Assembly (NCBI GenBank): GCA_902362435.1
Contig: CABIWW010000005.1
Span: 1 to 64,000 of the forward strand
Source of the DNA: Eubacteriaceae bacterium
GTDB taxonomy: Bacteria; Bacillota; Clostridia; Peptostreptococcales; Anaerovoracaceae
Reading direction: 5' to 3'
Length of the DNA stretch: 64,000 bases
The notes under the pieces are model-generated. The model searched no databases, was not told the origin of the DNA, and saw nothing but the letters and a program-made list of their open reading frames with translations. The position numbers were made by a program, and so were the translations under genes. Numbering within the stretch: the stretch's first letter is position 1; each line of letters opens with the position of its first letter. Positions 18,266 through 27,192 of the stretch are shown in pieces.

Positions 18266-18296
18266 GGACCGGACTTTTCGTTATGCATGCAGGCGT

Positions 18297-18355
18297 TTCG
18301 GGCGATGGGCGCCGCAGCCGACCAGTGCACTTATGCAGGGCAGGAAAGGCGCCGG
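18297..18355 (+). pseudogene. Short decayed copy of the SanA-like gene
   Basis: Bases from GCGATGGGCGCCGCAGCC onward match the 3' part of the SanA-like gene (about 16693-16745) almost base for base; the reading frame MGAAADQCTYAGQERR mirrors MGAAADQYTYAGQEKR. Before and after, similarity fades. It lies in the 390-bp gap after the DUF362 gene, consistent with a partial tandem duplication and loss. Apart from this and the terminator at 18466, I see nothing in the gap. Confidence 0.7.
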
Positions 18356-18465
18356 CTCAGGCGCCAGATCATGCAATCAGGCACGCGGTACACATGGCGC
18401 AGAAGATGGCGGATTCGGGTCACACGCAGCATCAGGTAACATTCGGACAGAAAACAGCATATTAT

Positions 18466-18518
18466 ACACAGGTCATGGAAACAGTTTTCGCAGACAGTAT
18501 CCATGGTCTGTGTTTTTT
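18466..18518 (+). terminator. Rho-independent terminator
   Basis: ACACAGGTCATGG and CCATGGTCTGTGT pair with one internal mismatch pair around a 22-base loop; six T residues follow. It ends the SanA/DUF362 transcript. Confidence 0.75.
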
Positions 18519-18654
18519 CATGCGCCGGAAACGCCGGCCGCCGTCGTGTGCTGCGCGCTGTGTGCATCGAACGGCATTTCCGGCATACCATCACTGCCTG
18601 CCGGCAGAAACGCCGGCGGAACAGACACTGATGTTTTGAAGGAGAGGTAGGAGT

Positions 18655-19815
18655 ATGATTTATCTTGATAATGGTGCGACATCGTATCCGAAGCCGCCTG
18701 AGGTCATAGAAGCGGTGACGGAAGTAATGTCGGATTACTGTGCCAATCCCGGCAGAGCGGGTCATTTTATGGCGGCGAGGACCGCACAGGAGATATACAG
18801 GAGCAGGCTTTTCCTGGCAAGGCTTTTCAATACAGGTTCGCCCGGACGGATCGTATTCACCGGCAGCTGCACGGAATCGCTGAACCTGGCGCTTAAAGGA
18901 CTGCTGAACCCGGGCGATCACGTGGTGACCACATCGATGGAACACAACTCAGTGATGCGGCCGCTGCACAGCCTGGAGAAAAAAGGCGTCGAGGTCAGCA
19001 TCGTGCGCGGTGACAGACAGGGGCGCATATCACCGGCCGCGATAAGACAGGCGATACGGCCCGATACGAAACTCATCGTCGTGACGGCAGCTTCGAACGT
19101 GACCGGGACAAAGGCGCCGCTCGAAGAGATCGGCCGCATCGCGCTGAGGAACGGCATCATTTTCATGGTCGATGCAGCCCAGGGCGCGGGGCATATGCAG
19201 ATAGATGCAAAGGCGCAGCATATCGACATCCTGGCAGCCCCGGGACACAAGGGACTGCTCGGCCCACAGGGGACGGGACTGCTTTACATAAGAGAAGGGG
19301 TTAAACTGAGGCCGTTCAAGGAAGGAGGCACAGGCACGAGGTCAAAAGAGCTCGATCAGCCGTCCGACATGCCGGAGGGCTTTGAAGCCGGAACGCTGAA
19401 CAGCCCGGGGATCATTGCGCTTGGCGCGGCGGCGAGAGTCATCACACGCATAGGCATAGATGTGATAGAAGAGCACGAGCGCAGACTTTGCGAAAAACTG
19501 GAACGAGGCTTGAGAAATATAGACGGCGTTACGCTGTACGGCCCTGAGGACACCCGTGAAAAGACTGCGGTGACTGCACTGAACATCGACGGACTGGACT
19601 GTGAAGACGCTGCCGAGATCCTGAGCAGCAGATACGGCATCGCGGTGAGGGCCGGGTTTCACTGCAGCGGCACGGCGCACGAAACGATCGGTACGGCAGA
19701 CAGAGGGTGCGTGCGTATCACTCCGGGGATATACACCTCGGAAAAAGAGATCGCAGAGACTGTTGAGGCGATAGGAGAAATCGCAAAACAGTCACAACAG
19801 ATGCGGCATTCATGA
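18655..19815 (+). CDS. Cysteine desulfurase-like class V aminotransferase
   Basis: This 386-residue PLP enzyme begins with the family opening MIYLDNGATSYPKPPEV. The PLP lysine is in APGHKGLLGPQGTG (near residue 199), and a candidate persulfide cysteine is in GFHCSGTAHETIGT (near residue 339). The compact size and sequence style fit the cysteine desulfurase / selenocysteine lyase family found in Clostridia, distinct from NifS/IscS with a long Cys loop. GGAGAGG precedes the ATG. No iscU or selD neighbour helps assign the sulfur acceptor. Confidence 0.85.
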   Translation: MIYLDNGATSYPKPPEVIEAVTEVMSDYCANPGRAGHFMAARTAQEIYRSRLFLARLFNTGSPGRIVFTGSCTESLNLALKGLLNPGDHVVTTSMEHNSVMRPLHSLEKKGVEVSIVRGDRQGRISPAAIRQAIRPDTKLIVVTAASNVTGTKAPLEEIGRIALRNGIIFMVDAAQGAGHMQIDAKAQHIDILAAPGHKGLLGPQGTGLLYIREGVKLRPFKEGGTGTRSKELDQPSDMPEGFEAGTLNSPGIIALGAAARVITRIGIDVIEEHERRLCEKLERGLRNIDGVTLYGPEDTREKTAVTALNIDGLDCEDAAEILSSRYGIAVRAGFHCSGTAHETIGTADRGCVRITPGIYTSEKEIAETVEAIGEIAKQSQQMRHS

Positions 19816-19853
19816 TACATTCGTGATATAATGAAGCATCAGGAGGTATCGTT

Positions 19854-20228
19854 ATGTCTGATGAAAAAGGATTGTATGAAGGCCGCAAAGGCCAGAGACG
19901 GCTCAAGTTGATAGAAAAGAATATACAGAGAACGAACGAGGAATTCAATCACAACTGTGAAGAAAGTCCGGAGATGATCTACCTTGACAGGCAGATCAAA
20001 TGGGAGGGCATGGCCAGGCTGATATTCACGCTGGCGCAGAGAGATGTGAATTTCCGCTGGAACGGGCTCAGAGACTACGGGTACATAAGACTGTGCTGCA
20101 AGTGGATAGACGGCAACGGACTGACAACAGTCACGGCAGATGCGGCAGATGCTATGATGAGAGACATACTGCCGGCAGATATGTGTTCGGCGCTCGACGA
20201 TGAACTGGCGGCGCTGGAGATCCTGTAA
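19854..20228 (+). CDS. Hypothetical protein, 124 residues
   Basis: I do not recognise this protein. A perfect AGGAGG lies before the ATG, and codon use matches the neighbours, so it is probably real. It is soluble, with a charged N-terminus (KGLYEGRKGQRRLKLIEKNIQR), a central region around NFRWNGLRDYGYIRLCCKW and an acidic end. It lies 38 bp after the cysteine desulfurase-like gene and 29 bp before the large flavoprotein gene, so it may belong to the same transcript. Confidence 0.6.
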   Translation: MSDEKGLYEGRKGQRRLKLIEKNIQRTNEEFNHNCEESPEMIYLDRQIKWEGMARLIFTLAQRDVNFRWNGLRDYGYIRLCCKWIDGNGLTTVTADAADAMMRDILPADMCSALDDELAALEIL

Positions 20229-20257
20229 CAGACAGGACAGAGTATCGGGAGGAAGAA

Positions 20258-23200
20258 ATGAAATTCAATTTAACTGTAGATAAAAGAGCCGAAGCAGTGA
20301 TAGACGGCAGGCTTTGCGTGAACTGCGGAAAGTGCGGGCAGGTCTGTCCTGCGGAGGCTGTAGATGAATACCGCCGTACGGTTTACTGCATGTTCCCGGA
20401 CTGCAGGGATGAAAACGTCGCAGACGGAGGAGCGGGCGGAGCCGGGCGCGGTGCAGAGGATTTCTGTACGTTCGGCTATGCGCGTATCAGAGCGATGGAA
20501 AGCGGATGCACGGCATCATGTCCTCTGGGGATAGTGCCGCAGACAGTCGCTGCGCTGGTGCAGCGAGGAGATATTGACGGTGCGTACAGCTATATAGCTG
20601 AGAAAAATCCGCTTCTGCGGGTCTGTGCGGAGATCTGCGAAGAGGTCTGCAGCGGAAGCTGTATGCGCGGCAGAGTGATCGATGAGCCGCTGAATATCAG
20701 GGCGCTCGAGAGGTATGTGGCCGGCAGGGCCGGAAAAGCGAAGCGCAGGTACAGCAGGCGTTTCGATGAAAAAGTGGCAGTGGCAGGAAGCGGGCCGGCA
20801 GGGCTTGCCGCAGCGTCAAGGCTGGCGCAGGCTGGCTACGGCGTGACGATCTTTGAAAGAGACAGCAGAGCGGGCGGCTCGCTCCGCTGGGCCGTGCCGG
20901 ATCTCAGGGCAGACCGGGCGCAGCTGGAGGAAGATATATCGGAGCTGATCGAGGCCGGGATAGAGATAAGGTATCACTGCAATGTGGGTGGTACAGAAGC
21001 AGGCTATCCGCTCGGCGAGATCATGCGTGAAGGTTTCAGTGCATGCGTGATCGCGACGGGTGCGTCAGAGGGTCTGATACCGGCGATCCCGGGTGCGGAT
21101 GCAGGGATGGTATTCGATGGAGCGACATTCATGCACGGCATAAATGGAGAAGACGGCGGGCTCGTGCCGGGAGACAGTGTGATCGTAGAGGGCGGCAGTG
21201 AGCTGGCAGCTGATATCTGCAGGCTGCTCAGGAGAATGGGCAGAAATGTACTCTGCATTTTTGCAGCAGACCAGAGTGAACTGGAGATGTCCGCTGAGAG
21301 CCTTGATGCGATGCTCGATGAAGGCGTAGAGTTCAGAGACAAGACAGAGATCAGCCGGATAATGGCCGAGGACGGAAACGTGGAAGCTGTCGAAGCCATC
21401 AGGACGGGGTATGCTCCCGATGAAAGCGGCAGGTTTATGCTTTTAGGCATAAAAGGCAGCGAGGCCGTAATAACCTGCGACACGGTAGTGTTTGCAGACG
21501 ATCAGCGCTGCGCGGCAGGAGATGTCTGCGGTGCTGAGACATATCCGGACGGACGTGTAAAGACAGATGCAGATTTTCGCACGAGCAGGCCGATGGTCTT
21601 TGCGTGCGGCGATGCTGCCGGGATGGGGCGTTCTCTCCCCGAAGCTATGGCGTCCGGTATTGCGGCGGCAGATGCAGTCGGCAGAGCACTGCACGGCACG
21701 TATATACCGGGAATAAAAGGCGGACTGTTCAATGCTCCGGATATCTCCGCGATATACAGTGAAAACGTACAGAAGATACACAGACAGACAGAGCAGGTGA
21801 TAAGAGAACAGGGCGCAGAGGGTACCGGAAACAGCCTTTTCACAGAGGATGTTCTGGCGCTCGTTCGTGAGGCAGGCATAAAGGAGCAGATGCCGGCGTT
21901 TCTGCCGTATGATGATGAGGGAAGAACGAAACAGAAAGTCGCTGTCGTAGGCGGCGGTCTGTCGGGGATAACGGCGGCGATCGATCTCGCAGAGTCCGGG
22001 TACATGCCGACGATATTTGAAAAAGAGCCGGCGCTGGGCGGCAGCCTCAGATGGCTGGCTTCGGAAAAGCGTGTGGACAAGGCTCTGCTGGTCAGCGAAC
22101 TGGAAAAGATAGAGAGGTCGGGCATATCGGTGATATGCAATGTGCAGGCAGGTGCGACGCCTGATATAAAGGCGCTGTTTGCTGCGGGCTACGAGTCGGT
22201 GCTGTTCGCGATAGGCGAGACACGCGGAAGGAAGCCCGATCTGGAAAATGCAGGCTGCAGGGGCGTGTTTGAAGCGGTTTCTCTTATGGGAAAACTCGTC
22301 GGACATGAAAAGGTGTGCGGTCTGGGACGTCAGGTGGTAGTGACCGGCGGAGACGAGCTTGCTTTTGATACGGCGAGGATGCTGAAAGCGGCTGGAGCTC
22401 AGGTGATCGTGCTGTCTCCTTGCAGCAGGGGAATGCTCAAAGCCGGAGCGGCGACTGTGGCTGCTGCGCTTGACGAGGGCATCGATCTGGTGACGGGTAC
22501 TGAAGTGATCGCGGTGAAAGCGACCGACGGGCATCTGATCGGTGTAGTCTGCAGAGTGCCTGAAAGAAAAGTCGATATAGAGATATCGTGCGATACTCTC
22601 GTTTTCGGCGAGACAGGAGTGCCTGACACTCGTGCGATAAGGGCAAGAAACAGCAGTCTGGATATAGATGAAAACGGATATATACAGGTGAATGAAAAGC
22701 TGATAACCAGCATGTACGGGGTGTTTGCATCGGGCGGTCTCGATATGAGCCCGCAGGATGCAGGCCATGCCGGAGCAGAGGCAGTAAAGTGTTTCCTGGA
22801 GTCGCGTGAGTTCCCGAATGTTCCGGGGGCTCCGGATCCCGGTGCGGAAAAGGCAGAGCTGACCGGCGCGGCTGTAAAGCATGAGATGATCGAGGGCAGC
22901 AGGGATGCGCTCAAGGGTTTCGTGTCAGGCAGCTGTGTACTGGAGCCGTATCGTGCTGCAGCCGAGGCGTCGAGATGTCTTGGCTGCGGTTACCGTGTCG
23001 TGGAGCCTGAGAGATGCATGGGATGCGGAGTGTGTGTGACAGTATGTCCTTCCGGCGCGGTGACGATGAGGTCGATCGAGCCTGGGATGATACCTGCAGA
23101 TGAACTGCGACCGGAGAACGGCATCCCGTACGAAGAACAGGAAGACTTTGCAAGTCCGTCAGCCCCGGAAGACCCGCAGGTGCAGCCTTTGCATGAGGAT

Positions 23201-23380
23201 GCACAGAGCACAGAGACCAGCAGAGAGATGCGGACTCCGGAACGCTGTGGAGAAACCAGCCGGGAGGCAGCAGAGGCTGAGGAGCTTGTGCCGGAGACTG
23301 TTGGACCGATCCCGGAAGCCAGCGGCGAGGCAGGTGCTGGAGAGATTGCGGAAGGTGAAGAAAAGGAGGCAGACATATGA
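20258..23380 (+). CDS. Large iron-sulfur flavoprotein with two tandem GltD-like oxidoreductase modules
   Basis: The 1040-residue protein has, in order: a [4Fe-4S] motif (Cys20, Cys23, Cys26, Cys30); a GltD-type N-terminal helical domain with CTASCPLGIVPQ and CAEICEEVCSGSCMRG; a first FAD/NAD(P)H module (GSGPAGLAAASRLA near residue 176, AGGSLRWAVPDLR); a second such module (VGGGLSGITAAIDLA near 563, LGGSLRWLASEKR); a ferredoxin motif CMGCGVCVTVCP near 921; and a roughly 90-residue Glu/Pro-rich tail. Each module resembles the small subunit of glutamate synthase. The duplication within one chain is unusual. It overlaps the next gene by four bases (ATGA), so both products probably work together in electron transfer; the acceptor is unknown. 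Confidence 0.8.
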   Translation: MKFNLTVDKRAEAVIDGRLCVNCGKCGQVCPAEAVDEYRRTVYCMFPDCRDENVADGGAGGAGRGAEDFCTFGYARIRAMESGCTASCPLGIVPQTVAALVQRGDIDGAYSYIAEKNPLLRVCAEICEEVCSGSCMRGRVIDEPLNIRALERYVAGRAGKAKRRYSRRFDEKVAVAGSGPAGLAAASRLAQAGYGVTIFERDSRAGGSLRWAVPDLRADRAQLEEDISELIEAGIEIRYHCNVGGTEAGYPLGEIMREGFSACVIATGASEGLIPAIPGADAGMVFDGATFMHGINGEDGGLVPGDSVIVEGGSELAADICRLLRRMGRNVLCIFAADQSELEMSAESLDAMLDEGVEFRDKTEISRIMAEDGNVEAVEAIRTGYAPDESGRFMLLGIKGSEAVITCDTVVFADDQRCAAGDVCGAETYPDGRVKTDADFRTSRPMVFACGDAAGMGRSLPEAMASGIAAADAVGRALHGTYIPGIKGGLFNAPDISAIYSENVQKIHRQTEQVIREQGAEGTGNSLFTEDVLALVREAGIKEQMPAFLPYDDEGRTKQKVAVVGGGLSGITAAIDLAESGYMPTIFEKEPALGGSLRWLASEKRVDKALLVSELEKIERSGISVICNVQAGATPDIKALFAAGYESVLFAIGETRGRKPDLENAGCRGVFEAVSLMGKLVGHEKVCGLGRQVVVTGGDELAFDTARMLKAAGAQVIVLSPCSRGMLKAGAATVAAALDEGIDLVTGTEVIAVKATDGHLIGVVCRVPERKVDIEISCDTLVFGETGVPDTRAIRARNSSLDIDENGYIQVNEKLITSMYGVFASGGLDMSPQDAGHAGAEAVKCFLESREFPNVPGAPDPGAEKAELTGAAVKHEMIEGSRDALKGFVSGSCVLEPYRAAAEASRCLGCGYRVVEPERCMGCGVCVTVCPSGAVTMRSIEPGMIPADELRPENGIPYEEQEDFASPSAPEDPQVQPLHEDAQSTETSREMRTPERCGETSREAAEAEELVPETVGPIPEASGEAGAGEIAEGEEKEADI

Positions 23381-24558
23381 TAATTGCAGAGCGTGATGTG
23401 ATAATCGTCGGTGCAGGGCCGGCGGGGTCGATATGTGCAGCGTATCTTGCGAAAGCAGGTGTCGATGTGCTGCTTCTTGAAAAAGATATCTTCCCGAGAG
23501 ACAAGGCGTGCGGTGATATGGAGTGCGAAGGCATCGTGTCGCATATGGGCGCGCTGGGCGCGGTGGAGGAACTGGATGCGCTGAGCACGTGCATCAGGAA
23601 CCTTAAGCTCATCAGCAACCGCGGCAACGAGACACTGATCCCGTTCGAGTGCTACTGCGCACCGCGATACGAGCTTGACAGGATACTTTCCGAAACAGCT
23701 GTGAAGCATGGCGCAGAACTCAGGCAGAGCTGCACGGTGACAGGGCTCATCACGGAAAACGGTACGGTCACGGGCGTCAGAGCGAAATATAAGGGCGAAG
23801 ATGTCACGCTGAAAAGCCGCATCGTGATGATCGCAGACGGCGCTTTTTCGAGCCTCGGAAAATCTCTGGGGATCGCGCATGAAAAGCCGTACAGCATGTG
23901 GATCGGGGAAAGAGCGTATTTCAAAAACGTCAATCTGGACAGGTCCCTTGCGAAGGATCAGTACAATGCTTACGGCGTGTTCGGGTTCTCTGAGCTGACA
24001 GGTCCGGGATATTTCTGGGTGATGCCGGTCGGCAGGGATGGCGTCAGAGATGGCATCTGCAATGTCGGGGTAATGGTCAATGATCTCGACGCATACAGGC
24101 AGGCCGATCTGCAGGAACGCTTTTACAAGTGGAGCGGCAGTATCCCGAAGATCGGGGAGATGTTCGAAAGGGCAGTCCGAATAAGTCCGTGGGAAGGCGG
24201 CAGGATGAACGATATCAGTCAGGGCGTGCAGAAAGCCGGCGACGGTTACATGGTGATAGGCGATGCGGCGGCACTGACGATGCCGCTCGTGCATGACGGC
24301 CTTTCAGCGGCGGCTGATTCTGCAAAGGCTGCAGCTCTCGCGGCGCTCGGGGCATTCATGGCCGGGGACGTATCGGGAGAGAATCTGATGAATGAATATA
24401 TGCGCGCATATAAGATGAAGAGTGAAAGGGTCACCACGGAGCAGCTCAAGCTCAAGCGTCTGCTGATGGAATCGATGCACGATCCGTCGGTGATGGACAA
24501 GACGATCGAGCTGCTGGAGACGGATCCGATATACAGGAAGTCGCATCTGAAGCGGTAA
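23377..24558 (+). CDS. Geranylgeranyl reductase / FixC-family FAD oxidoreductase
   Basis: The 393-residue flavoprotein has an N-terminal FAD-binding motif (VIIVGAGPAGSICAAYLAKAG, residues 8-28), the group signature FPRDKACGD near 50, and GDAAALTMPLVHDGLS near 290, a second FAD contact. This pattern fits the geranylgeranyl reductase/FixC family, which reduces isoprenoid double bonds or passes electrons to quinone. AAGGAGG lies just before the ATG and the gene overlaps the large iron-sulfur flavoprotein by four bases, which suggests that the latter supplies electrons. The substrate is not deducible. Confidence 0.8.
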   Translation: MIIAERDVIIVGAGPAGSICAAYLAKAGVDVLLLEKDIFPRDKACGDMECEGIVSHMGALGAVEELDALSTCIRNLKLISNRGNETLIPFECYCAPRYELDRILSETAVKHGAELRQSCTVTGLITENGTVTGVRAKYKGEDVTLKSRIVMIADGAFSSLGKSLGIAHEKPYSMWIGERAYFKNVNLDRSLAKDQYNAYGVFGFSELTGPGYFWVMPVGRDGVRDGICNVGVMVNDLDAYRQADLQERFYKWSGSIPKIGEMFERAVRISPWEGGRMNDISQGVQKAGDGYMVIGDAAALTMPLVHDGLSAAADSAKAAALAALGAFMAGDVSGENLMNEYMRAYKMKSERVTTEQLKLKRLLMESMHDPSVMDKTIELLETDPIYRKSHLKR

Positions 24559-24695
24559 GGCACGGTACGATCGTTGCAGCGCGGGGTGGCAGTGTGGCTC
24601 GATGGTGTGATGGTGCGGCAGCGGCCGCGGCTGCCGACAGTTGACGTGTGCAGCCCGCGGGAATACCGGATGCCGGCGCTTTACATAGAAACGAC

Positions 24696-24733
24696 AAAAA
24701 ATGAGACCTATTTATGGTAGGCCTCATTTTTTA
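24696..24733. terminator. Bidirectional terminator between convergent genes
   Basis: AAAAAATGAGACCTA and TAGGCCTCATTTTTT pair around TTTATGG. A-run and T-run give a T-tract on both strands. It overlaps the last codons of rlmH and also closes the flavoprotein transcript. Confidence 0.85.
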
Positions 24734-25187
24734 TGATCTTAAAACTTCTGTATATCTGCTCGAGAAGGATGACTCGCATCATCTGATGCGGGAATGTCAT
24801 CGCGGAAAATGAAAGTTTGAAGTCTGCCCGTCTGCTGACTTCGTCCGACAGTCCCAGCGAACCGCCGATGACGAACACGATGCTGCTTTTGCCGCGCACC
24901 GTCATGTCCTCGATATGCTGCGCCAGCTGTGGAGAGGAAAGTGGTCTGCCTTTTATCTCCAGCGTGACGACATGGTCAGCAGGCTTGATTTTACTGAGGA
25001 TATCGCGCCCTTCGGCGATCTTTACGGCCGCCTCGTCAGCCTTCGACGGATTGGCCCGCAGCAGGCTTTCCTTTACTTCTACGATCTGGAAACGGCAGTA
25101 TTTCCCGAGCCGCTTCGAATATTCCCTGATGGCGTCCTGCCAGTATTTTTCCTTGAGTTTTCCGACTGCAAGAACTGTTATGTTCAT
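24708..25187 (-). CDS. rlmH: 23S rRNA (pseudouridine1915-N3)-methyltransferase RlmH
   Basis: This 159-residue SPOUT methyltransferase methylates pseudouridine 1915 in helix 69 of 23S rRNA. The N-terminus MNITVLAVGKLKEKYW, the SAM-binding knot FVIGGSLGLSDEV and the C-terminal end YRSFKIIKNEAYHK are typical, with the Tyr-His-Lys end conserved in the family. GAGGTG lies five bases before the ATG. It starts two bases after the stop codon of the upstream metallo-hydrolase gene, so the two form an operon, a pairing common in Firmicutes. Confidence 0.96.
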   Translation of the reverse strand: MNITVLAVGKLKEKYWQDAIREYSKRLGKYCRFQIVEVKESLLRANPSKADEAAVKIAEGRDILSKIKPADHVVTLEIKGRPLSSPQLAQHIEDMTVRGKSSIVFVIGGSLGLSDEVSRRADFKLSFSAMTFPHQMMRVILLEQIYRSFKIIKNEAYHK

Positions 25188-25189
25188 CG

Positions 25190-25984
25190 TTACACCTCAT
25201 ATATATAGCTGAGCGCATCGCGCATCGCGATGCCCAGCTTGAGCTCGTTGCCCGGGATGATGTTTTTTTCCATAAGCGTGTTGCGCACTGTCAGCAGTGC
25301 GACCGCAGGGTCGTTGTTTTCATGGCTGAGATGCCCCAGCAGCACCTGTCTCGGTTTCGGATCGGCAGCTGCCAGCCTGCACAGGCATTCGCCGGCAGAT
25401 ATATTTGAAAGATGCCCGGTGTCGCCGAGTATGCGCTGTTTCAGATTATACGGGTACCGGCCGACGAGCAGGATCTCTTTTTCGTGGTTCGCTTCGAGCA
25501 GCAGCAGATCGGCACACGTGATCTCCTCGAATATCTCATTCGTGATGTGTCCGACATCCGTGACGATGCTGATCTGGCGGTTTTCATAATATATGGAAAA
25601 GCCGACCGGATCCGCCGCGTCGTGAGGGATCGCGAACGGCCGTATCATGAACCCTTCTATGTAAAAATCCTCGCCTGTATTGAAAATGCGCTGCTGCGAC
25701 GGGGCGACAGGTTTTTTGATCCCTCCCCACGTGCCTTCGTTGGCGTAAACGGAAAGATTCGGTATCTTTTTGCTGAGCACGGACACGCTTTTCACGTGAT
25801 CGATATGCTCGTGCGTGATGAGCAGCCCTTTGACCTGATCGAGTGACGTCTGCGTGCTCTCCAGACCTTCGAGTATTTTTTTTCCGGATATCCCCGCATC
25901 TATGAGTAAAGCTGTAGTTTCGTTTTTTACAAGATAACTGTTGCCGCTGCTTCCGCTGGCAAAAGAACAAAATTTGAGTGACAT
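25190..25984 (-). CDS. walJ: Metallo-beta-lactamase-fold hydrolase of the WalJ/YycJ family
   Basis: The 264-residue protein starts MSLKFCSFASGSSGNSYLV, the YycJ opening, and has the zinc motif THEHIDHVKS near residue 56. Further ligands appear in IVTDVGHIT and LLLEANHE, and LLGHLSHENN near 215. WalJ proteins act in or near DNA repair and cell-wall control, and the exact substrate is open. GGAG lies before the ATG. It is cotranscribed with rlmH. No walRK genes are in the window. Confidence 0.88.
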   Translation of the reverse strand: MSLKFCSFASGSSGNSYLVKNETTALLIDAGISGKKILEGLESTQTSLDQVKGLLITHEHIDHVKSVSVLSKKIPNLSVYANEGTWGGIKKPVAPSQQRIFNTGEDFYIEGFMIRPFAIPHDAADPVGFSIYYENRQISIVTDVGHITNEIFEEITCADLLLLEANHEKEILLVGRYPYNLKQRILGDTGHLSNISAGECLCRLAAADPKPRQVLLGHLSHENNDPAVALLTVRNTLMEKNIIPGNELKLGIAMRDALSYIYEV

Positions 25985-26148
25985 ATATTCCCGGTCTCCT
26001 TTACTGTATTAAGATACCGCAAAGCGGCGCGAAAGTCAATTTGTACTATATGCTGTTGAACAATGTCAAGTAAAAACTCCGAAGCAGCTTAGTCACCAGG
26101 CTGACCGGCAACTTGACACTGTCCGCCGGATATCACGGGAGCACGGAT

Positions 26149-26177
26149 TTGGCAAGTGCAGCGTGGTTTGGTATAAT
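26149..26177 (+). promoter_or_regulatory. Promoter of the DUF1847 gene
   Basis: TTGGCA (26149-26154) and TATAAT (26172-26177) are separated by 17 bp and lie 40 bp before the start codon. Confidence 0.75.
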
Positions 26178-26216
26178 GACTGCGATAGTATAGTGACATT
26201 TGAAAGGAGCATTAGT

Positions 26217-26873
26217 ATGGAGCAGGAAAAACTGAGCTGCATGTTTTGCCACAGGAAGGCATGCGAAACGGGAAAGCCGGAAGAATATCCGGGATTTTGT
26301 CTTACGACGAATGCGCCGGGGAAGCTGCTGGCGGAAACTCTGGAAATATACAGGACATCGGGGATCGACCGGGATATAGCGATAGCGGCGGCAGAAATAG
26401 AAGGCGAATTTTACGGCAGAGCCTGTCGTGCAGAAGAAATAATCCGCTTTGCGAAAAAAATAGGAGCGAAGAAGATAGGTATAGCATCATGCGTGGGACT
26501 TCTCAGCGAAGCGCAGACTTTCTGCAAAATACTCGAGGTGAACGGGCTGCAGTATTTCGGTGCGGCGTGCAAGATGGGGGCTGTAGACAAGACTGAAATA
26601 GGGCTGTGTGAGGAACAGAAGATACATGAAGGCGAGTACGAACCGATCTGCAATCCGATACTGCAGGCGAAGATGCTCAATGAAGAGGGTACGGATCTGA
26701 ATGTGGTGGTCGGCCTGTGCGTCGGTCACGACAGCCTGTTTTACAAGTATTCGGAAGCCCCTGTAACGACATTCATAACCAAAGACCGCGTGATGGGTCA
26801 CAATCCGGCCGCCGCAGTGTATCAGGCGAACACGTATTACAAACGACTTGTCAGCGAGAAGCTGGAAGACTGA
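26217..26873 (+). CDS. DUF1847 cysteine-rich protein
   Basis: The 218-residue soluble protein starts after GAAAGGAG. It begins with a Cys motif CMFCHRKACETG, and more cysteines follow (FCLTT, GRACRAEE, ASCVG, GAACKMG, PICNPI, VGLCVGHD). This is the DUF1847 family, a presumed metal-binding protein of anaerobes with unknown function. It is monocistronic behind a good promoter. It marks the left edge of the AT-rich Hxs island: base composition changes abruptly after its stop codon. Confidence 0.85.
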   Translation: MEQEKLSCMFCHRKACETGKPEEYPGFCLTTNAPGKLLAETLEIYRTSGIDRDIAIAAAEIEGEFYGRACRAEEIIRFAKKIGAKKIGIASCVGLLSEAQTFCKILEVNGLQYFGAACKMGAVDKTEIGLCEEQKIHEGEYEPICNPILQAKMLNEEGTDLNVVVGLCVGHDSLFYKYSEAPVTTFITKDRVMGHNPAAAVYQANTYYKRLVSEKLED

Positions 26874-26995
26874 AATTGGAACTAAGTTAAAGCTATTATG
26901 TGTAGATATGCATTTGTGGACTCGCTTTTATAGAGGATATTCTAGAGAATACCTATAATACTAGTTGATTTAGAATACCGGCTTAGCATTGATTT

Positions 26996-27030
26996 AAGTT
27001 AGTATGTTTTTAATAGACATATACTAACTT
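26996..27030 (+). terminator. AT-rich hairpin in the island's left flank
   Basis: AAGTTAGTAT and ATACTAACTT pair with a small bulge around TTTTAATAGACAT-type loop bases, and TTATTTG follows. It may end the DUF1847 transcript or protect the island from read-through. The 320-bp gap holds this hairpin and the promoter at 27101, and no gene that I can see. Confidence 0.4.
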
Positions 27031-27100
27031 TATTTGTAAAAATACCAGCTATATAGTAGTAGAGATACTATGCACAAGTGTAGTTTATTATTTCTAAAAA

Positions 27101-27129
27101 TTGCATAACTGTAATTAATATATTATAAT
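27101..27129 (+). promoter_or_regulatory. Promoter of the Hxs operon
   Basis: TTGCAT (27101-27106) and TATAAT (27124-27129) are separated by 17 bp; the first gene starts about 60 bp further on. It is the only strong promoter seen in the island, and all seven genes follow without a gap. Confidence 0.75.
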
Positions 27130-27192
27130 AAATTAAACTGGTAGAGTTTATATAATTATACATTTAGCATAACTAAAAGAGTATTGTTTGTC

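Noticed and set aside
21443..22882. 479-codon minus-strand frame within the large flavoprotein gene
   Set aside because: Antisense to recognised FAD and ferredoxin motifs; no ribosome site.
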